Origin: Darwinibacter acetoxidans_A
GTDB taxonomy: Bacteria; Bacillota; Limnochordia; Darwinibacteriales; Darwinibacteriaceae
Length of the DNA stretch: 27,971 nucleotides
Assembly (NCBI GenBank): GCA_041936745.1
Contig: JBHGWS010000118.1
Location: forward strand, 1-27,971
Direction of reading: 5' to 3'
Positions within the stretch are counted from its first letter, which is position 1; each line of letters begins with the position of its first letter. Below, in pieces: positions 21,775 to 27,971 of the stretch. The position numbers and the translations under genes are program-made. The notes beneath the pieces are model-generated. The model did not search any database. It was not told the DNA's origin and saw nothing but the letters and a program-made list of their open reading frames with translations.

Positions 21775-23105
21775 CAACTCCCCGCCCCCGAGCTGCCCTC
21801 GGGTTTTTGTTTACCCAAAAGCGCGAACATTTTTTTCTTGTAAGCCTCCACACCGGGTTGATCAAAGGGGTTGACCCCTAACAGGTAGCCGCTTGTGGCA
21901 CAGGCTTTTTCAAAGAAATAGACTAAAGCGCCGAAGTAATAAGGCGTGAAAGCGGGCACTTGGATGACAAGGTTAGGTACGCCCCCTTCAGTGTGGGCTG
22001 ACACGGTGCCCTGAAACGCCTGTTGATTGACAAACTGGAAATCCCTGCCCGCCAAATAGTTCAACCCGTCTCCGTCTATTGCCCGGCCGGGTACTGCCAA
22101 GGCGCGGCGGCTCTTTTCCGCCCACAAAGTTGTGGCAAAGATATTGCGGCTGCCGTCCTGCATTAATTGGCCTAAGGAATGTAGATCCGCCGTAAAATTT
22201 ACGCTGGCGGGAAAAATACCTCTGCCGTCCTTCCCTTCGCTTTCACCGAATAACTGCTTCCACCACTCGTTAAAAAACTGCAGCCCGGGCTCATAGTTCG
22301 CTAAAATCTCGATAATTTTACTCCGCCGGGCCAAAATGTTGCGGCTCGCCGCATATTGGTAGGCCGGGTTATCCGACAATTCCCGTTTACTGCAGCGGGA
22401 ATGAGCCGCGGCGGCCCCGTCCAAAATCTCGGTAATATCAATCCCTGCTGCGGCCAGTGGTAAAAGACCCACGGCAGTCAAGACCGAAAAACGCCCGCCC
22501 ACATCGGGGGGGATAATAAAGCTTTCCCAGCCTTCTGCCTCGGCTACAGCCCTTAAGGCCCCTTCCCGGGCATCCGTCGTTGCGTAAATGCGCCGCGAGG
22601 CTTCTTCCCTGCCGTATTTTTCCTCCAACAGATCTTTTAAAACCCGCAAAGCCAGGGCCGGTTCCAAGGTTGTCCCCGATTTAGAAATAACATTTACGGA
22701 AAAATCCTCGTCCCGGATCAGTTCGATTAAATCCTTAAGGTAAGCAGCACTGAGGTTGGTGCCGGCAAAAAACACCCGCGGTGCTTTTCTTTCAGCCGCC
22801 GGCAGATAGTTATGAAAGGAATGGCAGAGCATTTCTATACCTGCCCGCGCTCCCAAATAAGAACCGCCGATGCCGATCACGATCAGATGTTCGGAATCGT
22901 TTTGGATTTTTGCGGCAGCGGTTTTTATCCTTTCCAATTCTTTTTGATCAGAGGTTTTTGGCAGATCGAGCCAGCCTAAAAAGTCACTGCCCGCTCCGCT
23001 TTTATCATGCAGCTGATCATGTGCCAACCCCACCGCCGGGGCCAGGGCTTTCATTTCAGTCTCTTTTATATCCGCCTGTTTATAACTGAATGTTAATTTA
23101 TTCAC
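21774..23105 (-). CDS. pgi: Glucose-6-phosphate isomerase
   Basis: A 443-residue Pgi that interconverts glucose 6-phosphate and fructose 6-phosphate. The phosphate-binding I-G-I-G-G-S-Y-L-G-A-R is at 77-87, and the S-K-S-G-T-T motif at 141-146. G-G-R-F-S-V-L, F-N-E-W-W-K-Q-L-F-G-E-S-E and F-T-A-D-L-H-S carry further active-site residues. Length matches Firmicute Pgi. It starts at GTG 23105, with AAGGGG 11 bases upstream. The divergent mtnN gene lies on the other side of a 133-base spacer. Confidence 0.97.
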   Translation of the reverse strand: MNKLTFSYKQADIKETEMKALAPAVGLAHDQLHDKSGAGSDFLGWLDLPKTSDQKELERIKTAAAKIQNDSEHLIVIGIGGSYLGARAGIEMLCHSFHNYLPAAERKAPRVFFAGTNLSAAYLKDLIELIRDEDFSVNVISKSGTTLEPALALRVLKDLLEEKYGREEASRRIYATTDAREGALRAVAEAEGWESFIIPPDVGGRFSVLTAVGLLPLAAAGIDITEILDGAAAAHSRCSKRELSDNPAYQYAASRNILARRSKIIEILANYEPGLQFFNEWWKQLFGESEGKDGRGIFPASVNFTADLHSLGQLMQDGSRNIFATTLWAEKSRRALAVPGRAIDGDGLNYLAGRDFQFVNQQAFQGTVSAHTEGGVPNLVIQVPAFTPYYFGALVYFFEKACATSGYLLGVNPFDQPGVEAYKKKMFALLGKQKPEGSSGAGS

Positions 23106-23190
23106 TTTATCTGCAACCCCTTTTGAGATCTTTCAATTAGTTTTACGAAGCCCATTGAAATAATACGACAAAGGCTTTGGGTTACCTCCC

Positions 23191-23220
23191 TTTACAGCAC
23201 TGATTTCCCTGTGGTAGACT
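23191..23220 (+). promoter_or_regulatory. Candidate mtnN promoter
   Basis: TTTACA (23191-23196), 18 bases and TAGACT (23215-23220), with TGG before the -10. The leader to the GTG start would be very short, though it keeps the GAGG ribosome binding site. Confidence 0.35.
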
Positions 23221-23238
23221 AAAGTCGAGGTGAGTTCT

Positions 23239-23952
23239 GTGGGGAATAATTACATAGCAATTATTGGTGCCATGGCTGAGGAAATCGAACTTCTCACCCC
23301 TAAGCTGGCAGATCTTAAAAAGCTTTCTGTGCCTTTCACCGATCTGCCGCTTTTCAGCGGCCGCTTGGGAAATAAAAATATAGTCGTCGCCCGCTGTGGG
23401 ATCGGCAAGGTTAATGCCGCTGCCGCGGCCCAATATTTAATCGATCAATTTCCCCTGCGGGCTTTAATCAATACAGGTATCGCGGGCGGCCTGGGTGAAA
23501 AGGTGCTGATCGGCGATCTGGTGGTTTCCCGGGCAGCTGTGCAGCACGACGTCGACTGCCGTAATTTGGCATATCCCAAGGGCACGATCCCGCGCCTGGC
23601 AACAAGTGTTTTTCCTTCTGCTGAAAGCCTGGCCAAATTGGCGGCCCAAACAGCCAAAGAGGTGTTGGGCCCCGGTAAAGTGCATCACGGCTTGATTGCC
23701 TCAGGTGATCAGTTTGTCTCTTCCCTGGAGCAAAAAAGGGCAATATTGAATCATTTTCCTACGGCTTTATGTGTGGAAATGGAGGGCGCGGCCATTGCCC
23801 AGGTTGCTTACCTAAACCAAATCCCCCACCTGATTCTGCGCATTATTTCCGATCAGGCGGATAATACCGCGCCGGCTGATCTGGCAGAATACCTGAAAAC
23901 AGTCCTGCCGCGGCTGAATGACATAATTATCGGACTACTAAAGCAGCTCTAA
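23239..23952 (+). CDS. mtnN: 5'-methylthioadenosine/S-adenosylhomocysteine nucleosidase
   Basis: A 237-residue MTAN/Pfs enzyme that cleaves adenine from S-adenosylhomocysteine and methylthioadenosine. The N-terminus I-A-I-I-G-A-M-A-E-E-I-E-L-L carries catalytic Glu14. N-T-G-I-A-G-G-L, A-S-G-D-Q-F-V, the V-E-M-E-G-A-A motif (Glu180, Glu182) and S-D-Q-A-D (catalytic Asp205) complete the site. GTG 23239 is chosen because GAGG lies eight bases upstream and the conserved N-terminus begins here; GTG 23230 is an alternative. Its product S-ribosylhomocysteine is the substrate of LuxS, encoded 1.5 kb away. The stop overlaps the convergent cwlD by four bases. Confidence 0.96.
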   Translation: MGNNYIAIIGAMAEEIELLTPKLADLKKLSVPFTDLPLFSGRLGNKNIVVARCGIGKVNAAAAAQYLIDQFPLRALINTGIAGGLGEKVLIGDLVVSRAAVQHDVDCRNLAYPKGTIPRLATSVFPSAESLAKLAAQTAKEVLGPGKVHHGLIASGDQFVSSLEQKRAILNHFPTALCVEMEGAAIAQVAYLNQIPHLILRIISDQADNTAPADLAEYLKTVLPRLNDIIIGLLKQL

Positions 23953-24680
23953 GATTCCGTTTGTTCGCCGCCGCGCCACCAAACGAAGTTTAAAATACCG
24001 GCGGCCAAAGACTGAGCCACGTTAGCCCGAAACTGCTCGTCGGTTATCTTAGCCAGATCAGCCGGATTGGACATAAAACCTATTTCCACCAGTAGTACCG
24101 GCGGGTTTGCTTTCAGAAGCAAAAGGGTGTCCCGGGGCACAACGTAATTGACATTCATAACCTGCACTTTTTCCAACTCATCAAAAACCATCTGAGCATA
24201 AATTTTAGCTATGTATTTATCTTTCAAATAAAAAACGAGGGCGCCCGCTTCCCTGCTGTCTTTTGTTGAGTTGGCGTGGACGCTTAAACCGACTCGGGCT
24301 TGGTTCATTAATTTAAAACGGCCTAAAAGATCGCGCCGATGCCTGGTCCCTTTTTCCACAAGGTGGCTGACATCCCGGTCATGATCCCTGGTCAGGCCGA
24401 CTTTGTAGCCGTGGCCTGTCAGGATTTCGTGCATCCGCAGCACAATATCTAAAACATAATGCTTTTCATATAACTCACCTTCACCAATGGCACCGGGATC
24501 TATCCCCCCGTGGCCCGCATCGAGCATGATATCATAAACCACCTCGTTGTTTAATAAACCTAAGGTGTAAAACCCAAGCGGCAAGCTCTGCCACAAAACA
24601 AGCAGGCCGATACAAAAAAGTAAACAGGCGGCGGACCAGACGAACTTCCTGGAAACAATCAAAAAGTACCAGCGAGGCAT
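23949..24680 (-). CDS. cwlD: N-acetylmuramoyl-L-alanine amidase, CwlD-like
   Basis: A 243-residue Amidase_3 enzyme. A membrane anchor or signal segment lies near 15-37, followed by the zinc amidase domain. Numbering from an in-frame ATG at 24701, the ligands are His64 (D-A-G-H-G-G), Glu79 (L-Y-E-K) and His142 (S-V-H-A-N), and the catalytic Glu is 206 (L-L-V-E-I-G-F-M-S-N). The size and single catalytic domain fit CwlD, which with PdaA makes the muramic-lactam of spore cortex. ATG 24680 is preferred because AAAGGGGGAG lies directly upstream. Sporulation-specific expression is expected but no promoter was confidently found. Another cell-wall amidase of the family is the alternative. Confidence 0.85.
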   Translation of the reverse strand: MPRWYFLIVSRKFVWSAACLLFCIGLLVLWQSLPLGFYTLGLLNNEVVYDIMLDAGHGGIDPGAIGEGELYEKHYVLDIVLRMHEILTGHGYKVGLTRDHDRDVSHLVEKGTRHRRDLLGRFKLMNQARVGLSVHANSTKDSREAGALVFYLKDKYIAKIYAQMVFDELEKVQVMNVNYVVPRDTLLLLKANPPVLLVEIGFMSNPADLAKITDEQFRANVAQSLAAGILNFVWWRGGEQTES

Positions 24681-24793
24681 TTTTCTCCCCCTTTTCTCCA
24701 TTTATATTCCCAAAAATGCCCCCTGATACGCCGAATAGTATGGCCGCATAGTTTTTTACAAGGCGAATGCTGTGAATAAAAGGAGGTTATCCA

Positions 24794-25492
24794 ATGCGCC
24801 GGATTATGATTTTAATCTTTGTGCTTATCTTTGCGGCCCCCTTTCCCGCCCAAGCGGAAAAGGCACCGACGGAGCTGATTGCGGATGCCGTTTTAGTTCT
24901 GCGGGAGATGGCCGATCAGCCCGATTCCGAGCATCTGCAGAGCATGTTGAAAAGCGCTTACGGTGTCGCAATTTTCCCCAGCGTGGTAAAGGCAGGCTTA
25001 GGACTGGGCGGGCGGTTTGGCGATGGGCTCATCCTCGAATATGATCGGCGGGCGGGAATTTGGCACGGCCCTTACTTTGTCAGCTTAAGGGGGCTGTCCT
25101 ACGGCTTTCAAATCGGCCTCCAGAGTACGGCTTTGGTATTGGTTGTAACAAGTGAAAGAGGGATGGCAAGTTTGAAGGAAGAAAAAATCACTCTGGGCGG
25201 CAACCTTTCCATCGCAGCTGGCCCTTTAGGGCGCTCCGCTGAAGCAGGGACAGACCTGAAAATGAAGGCGTCAATTTATAGTTATTCCATCAGCAAAGGG
25301 GCCTTCGTCGGTGCAAGCTTGGAAGGCGCTGCTATCAGAAACAAAACGAACGCAAACCATATCTATTGGGGAAGGAAGCTCAGCCCCGGGGATATTTTGA
25401 GCAACAAAGCCGCCGGAGAAGATATAAAAGAGCTTTTAGATGAATTGAATTCAATTATTGCCCAACCAACGGGAGGTGAAAAAACTGCCTAA
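24794..25492 (+). CDS. SYLF (Ysc84)-domain secreted protein
   Basis: A 232-residue protein with a clear signal peptide (residues 1-21, ending P-A-Q-A) and no lipobox. The body matches the SYLF/Ysc84 domain: L-K-S-A-Y-G-V-A-I-F-P-S-V-V-K-A-G-L-G-L-G-G, then G-P-Y-F-V-S, G-L-S-Y-G-F-Q-I-G, and Y-S-I-S-K-G-A-F-V-G-A-S-L-E-G-A near 185-200. SYLF domains bind phosphoinositides or lipids in eukaryotes; the bacterial role is unknown, probably at the membrane surface. ATG 24794 has AGGAGG upstream. The stop lies within the start of luxS, so the two are probably one transcript. Confidence 0.92.
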   Translation: MRRIMILIFVLIFAAPFPAQAEKAPTELIADAVLVLREMADQPDSEHLQSMLKSAYGVAIFPSVVKAGLGLGGRFGDGLILEYDRRAGIWHGPYFVSLRGLSYGFQIGLQSTALVLVVTSERGMASLKEEKITLGGNLSIAAGPLGRSAEAGTDLKMKASIYSYSISKGAFVGASLEGAAIRNKTNANHIYWGRKLSPGDILSNKAAGEDIKELLDELNSIIAQPTGGEKTA

Positions 25493-25949
25493 AGTCAAAG
25501 TAGAAAGTTTTTCCTTCGATCACACTAAGGTAAAGGCCCCCTTTGTGCGGCGGAGTGAAGTGTTCCGGACGCCGAAAGGCGATGTTATCACTAAATTCGA
25601 TTTACGCTTTACCCAGCCCAACGTAGACATCATGCCTACAGGCGCGGTACACGCCTTGGAACATCTTCTGGCCGGTTTTATCAGGGAAGAAACGGAAGGG
25701 GTCATAGATATTTCGCCCATGGGCTGCCGCACCGGATTTTATTTAATCCTCTTAGGGGAAGCGTCAGAAAAAGAAGTGGCCAAATTCTTAATCAACGCTT
25801 TAGAGAAGGTTTTAAAAGCGGAAGATGTCCCGGCCCGAAGCGCCACCCAATGCGGTAACTACCGGGACAGCTCACTTTTTGGAGCACAAGAATACGGTAA
25901 AGTTACCCTGGCAGGCCTGAAAAAAAGATACGAAAATGAAGATGAGTAA
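25485..25949 (+). CDS. luxS: S-ribosylhomocysteine lyase LuxS
   Basis: A 154-residue LuxS, which splits S-ribosylhomocysteine into homocysteine and DPD, the precursor of autoinducer 2. Metal ligands His56, His60 (H-A-L-E-H) and Cys123 (T-Q-C-G-N) and catalytic Glu59 and Cys81 (M-G-C-R-T-G-F-Y) are all present. The start is most likely CTG 25485: GGGAGG lies eight bases upstream, and the resulting M-P-K-V-K-V-E-S-F matches the family N-terminus (B. subtilis M-P-S-V-E-S-F). GTG 25476 and TTG 25458 are in frame but lack a Shine-Dalgarno. It overlaps the SYLF gene by eight bases and works after MtnN in S-adenosylhomocysteine recycling. Confidence 0.95.
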   Translation: MPKVKVESFSFDHTKVKAPFVRRSEVFRTPKGDVITKFDLRFTQPNVDIMPTGAVHALEHLLAGFIREETEGVIDISPMGCRTGFYLILLGEASEKEVAKFLINALEKVLKAEDVPARSATQCGNYRDSSLFGAQEYGKVTLAGLKKRYENEDE

Positions 25950-26036
25950 GCGTTTTTGGCCTGTAAACGAAAGTTCCGGCTGATCTAAAAGCAAGCGGCC
26001 CGCTGCCTCCAGAGGCGGCAGGCCGTTTGGCTTAAA

Positions 26037-26074
26037 GTAAAACCCCCCTGGTTCCGCCGCCGGACCGGGGGGGT
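26037..26074 (-). terminator. Intrinsic terminator of glnS
   Basis: Long GC-rich stem: ACCCCCC and GGGGGGT arms continuing inward through mostly complementary bases, with four T on the minus strand. It begins 11 bases after the glnS stop. A weaker hairpin around 25994-26027 may end the convergent luxS transcript. Confidence 0.7.
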
Positions 26075-26084
26075 GGATCATGGT

Positions 26085-27758
26085 TTATTTTTTGCGCATC
26101 CTGGCCCAAGTATCCCGCAAGGGAACCGTCAAGTTAAAAACGAGGTTTGCCTTAGTCGAGTCCCAATCGACGCAAAAATAGCCTTGGCGTTCAAATTGGA
26201 ATCTGTCTTCCGGCTCCGCTTCGCCTAAGCTTGGTTCAACTTTAGCGTCTTTGAGTATTTCCAAGGAATTGGGGTTAACGTTTTCCTCCAGATCGCCCTC
26301 GTTCGGATCTTCGGTTAAGAAAAGGTGATCGTAAAGGCGCACTTCCGCAGGTAGGGCGTGCTCCGCTGATACCCAGTGGATGGTTCCCTTCACTTTCCGC
26401 CCGTCCGGTGCTGAACCGCCTTTAGTTTCCGGATCATAGACAGCCCTGATTTCAACTATACTGCCATCCTCATCTTTAATTACATCTGTACAGGTAATAA
26501 AGTAAGCGAAGCGCAAACGGACTTCCCGCCCCGGTGCCAGCCTGAAAAATTTCTTCGGCGGATCTTCCATGAAGTCTTCCCGTTCGATATAAATTTCTCT
26601 GGAAAAAGGCACAAGCCTTACACCCGCATCGGGATCATTGGGATTATTGACAGCTTCCAGCTCTTCTACCTGGCCCTCCGGGTAGTTTTCAATAACCACC
26701 TTTAAGGGCCGCAGCACAGCTAACCTGCGCTGGGAAGTACGGTTCAGATCTTCTCTCAGGGAGTTTTCCAACATGGCGGCATCCACAACGCTGTTCGCCT
26801 TAGCCACACCGATGCGTTCACTAAAATCGCGAATCGCCGCGGGCGTGTAACCGCGCCGGCGCAGGCCGACCAAAGTGGGCATGCGGGGATCGTCCCAGCC
26901 GTCCACAATACCGCGCTGGATCAAATCCAAAAGTTTGCGCTTGCTCATCAGCGTATAGCTGATATTGAGGCGGGCAAACTCTATCTGCTGCGGGTGGGGT
27001 TTTTCGAAAACCTGCTCCAAAATCCATTCGTATAAAGGCCTGTTGTTTTCAAATTCCAAGGTGCAGAGCGAGTGGGTAATCCCCTCTATTGCATCGGATA
27101 AGCAGTGGGTGAAATCGTACATGGGGTAGATGCACCAATCATCACCTGTGCGGTGGTGCGGCACTTTCCTGATCCTATACAAAATAGGATCGCGCATAAC
27201 TACATTCGGCGCCGCCATATCTATTTTAGCCCTGAGAACATGTGCGCCGTCATCAAACTCGCCCTCACGCATCCGCCGGAAAAGATCGAGGTTTTCTTCG
27301 ATAGAACGATCCCGATAAGGGCTGTTTTTACCCGGTTTGGTAAGCGTGCCCCGGTATTCCCTGATTTCTTCTTGGGTCAGGCTGCAGACATAAGCCTTGC
27401 CCATTTTAATCAATTTCACGGCATAGCCGTACAGCTGTTCGAAATAATCCGAAGCATAATAGAGGTGTTCGCCCCAGTCAAAGCCCAGCCAACGGACGTC
27501 TTCTTGAATGCTTTCAATATACTCTATTTCTTCTTTTTCAGGGTTCGTGTCATCAAAACGAAGATGGCAGGTGCCGCCGTAATCTTCGGCCAAACCGAAA
27601 TTCAGGCAGATGGATTTGGCATGCCCTATATGAAGGTAACCATTCGGTTCAGGGGGAAACCTTGTCACAATTTTTTTATGTTTGCCCGTCCGCAGATCTT
27701 CGTCAATAATATTTCTAATAAAATTGGACGGTGTCGTTTCTTTGTTGCCCATAGACAT
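26085..27758 (-). CDS. glnS: Glutaminyl-tRNA synthetase
   Basis: A 557-residue class I GlnRS that charges tRNA-Gln directly. The F-P-P-E-P-N-G-Y-L-H-I-G-H-A-K-S segment holds the HIGH motif at 43-46, and M-S-K-R-K at 271-275 is the KMSKS equivalent. R-F-D-D-T-N-P, D-F-T-H-C-L-S-D and the C-terminal anticodon-binding beta-barrels (for example A-P-G-R-E-V-R-L-R) follow the bacterial GlnRS pattern. Length is typical. ATG 27758 has AGGAGAGG upstream; ATG 27752 is two codons later. Many Firmicutes lack GlnRS and make Gln-tRNA by GatCAB amidation. The family is thought to have spread by horizontal transfer, so this is a useful lineage marker. It stands alone with its own promoter and terminator. 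Confidence 0.97.
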   Translation of the reverse strand: MSMGNKETTPSNFIRNIIDEDLRTGKHKKIVTRFPPEPNGYLHIGHAKSICLNFGLAEDYGGTCHLRFDDTNPEKEEIEYIESIQEDVRWLGFDWGEHLYYASDYFEQLYGYAVKLIKMGKAYVCSLTQEEIREYRGTLTKPGKNSPYRDRSIEENLDLFRRMREGEFDDGAHVLRAKIDMAAPNVVMRDPILYRIRKVPHHRTGDDWCIYPMYDFTHCLSDAIEGITHSLCTLEFENNRPLYEWILEQVFEKPHPQQIEFARLNISYTLMSKRKLLDLIQRGIVDGWDDPRMPTLVGLRRRGYTPAAIRDFSERIGVAKANSVVDAAMLENSLREDLNRTSQRRLAVLRPLKVVIENYPEGQVEELEAVNNPNDPDAGVRLVPFSREIYIEREDFMEDPPKKFFRLAPGREVRLRFAYFITCTDVIKDEDGSIVEIRAVYDPETKGGSAPDGRKVKGTIHWVSAEHALPAEVRLYDHLFLTEDPNEGDLEENVNPNSLEILKDAKVEPSLGEAEPEDRFQFERQGYFCVDWDSTKANLVFNLTVPLRDTWARMRKK

Positions 27759-27788
27759 ATCCTCTCCTATAATTTGTTCCTGCTTTTC

Positions 27789-27816
27789 ACTCTACCATTT
27801 CCCAAGGCCGTGTCAA
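27789..27816 (-). promoter_or_regulatory. glnS promoter
   Basis: On the minus strand TTGACA (27816-27811), 16 bases and TAGAGT (27794-27789), with TGG in front of the -10. The start codon is about 30 bases downstream. The remaining bases to the window end (27817-27971) show no gene or RNA I could recognise. Confidence 0.65.
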
Positions 27817-27971
27817 GGCAGCTGTACTCTGAGCTAATTGCGTTGTCACCCTTTTTGGCAAAAAGTTAAAAAGAAAATGTACCTCGAAGTCGACATTAGT
27901 TCGCTTTTTCGCAGCATACGTGCACCCGGTGTTGTTTGAAGCGAAATTAAGGATCACTAAATAAAACTGTC

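Noticed and set aside
27105..27869. Long plus-strand ORF (254 codons)
   Set aside because: It lies antisense to glnS over almost its entire length, and its translation resembles no protein family.

Overview
The window looks like the chromosome of an endospore-forming, probably anaerobic Firmicute of clostridial or Peptococcaceae type. The evidence is the 5' half of the late sporulation sigma factor gene sigK, a CwlD-like cortex amidase, strong AGGAGG-type ribosome binding sites with many GTG/TTG starts, two ECF-transporter S components, a LuxS/MtnN pair and a selenocysteine-containing HesB-like protein. Genes are densely packed, mostly on the minus strand. No stretch above 300 bases lacks a gene, and I saw no rRNA, tRNA or CRISPR array.

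Layout. (1) 1-1190: the edge of a skin-like element that splits sigK. A SpoIVCA-like large serine recombinase (running off the left edge), a tiny ORF, a terminator and the 5' half of sigK ending at the expected junction. (2) 1190-6070, minus strand: an ECF S component, a coiled-coil protein, an ArsR regulator, a small helical protein, and a tldD-tldE-folT operon. (3) 6090-9920: a small orphan ORF, a GIY-YIG (DUF123) protein, then three tandem, translationally coupled M42 aminopeptidases. (4) 9925-13003, minus strand: a DegT-family aminotransferase, dapF and a glycerophosphodiester phosphodiesterase. (5) 13197-16930: a GNAT enzyme and an unrecognised secreted protein (plus strand), then a pair of Gate-domain membrane proteins and an RluD-type pseudouridine synthase, and a DUF1540 protein (minus strand). 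(6) 16970-19580, minus strand: a zinc-type ABC transporter (znuA-znuC-znuB order of transcription), whose promoter carries a perfect-arm palindrome over the -35 box and whose leader holds a terminator-like hairpin. (7) 19631-23105, minus strand: pgi, manA, two small membrane proteins and a HesB-like selenoprotein whose reading frame crosses an in-frame UGA. (8) 23239-27971: mtnN, cwlD, a SYLF-domain protein, luxS and glnS.

Genes acting together. mtnN and luxS carry out the two steps from S-adenosylhomocysteine to homocysteine and DPD (AI-2 precursor). sigK, its recombinase and cwlD belong to sporulation. pgi and manA interconvert hexose phosphates. znuABC imports a metal, probably zinc.

Most notable: the selenoprotein, which ordinary gene calling breaks at the UGA; the sigK gene interrupted by a developmentally excised element; apparent CTG start codons for both luxS and the recombinase, each with a well placed Shine-Dalgarno; and the palindromic operator in front of znuA. 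All calls come from reading the sequence only; no database search was run.
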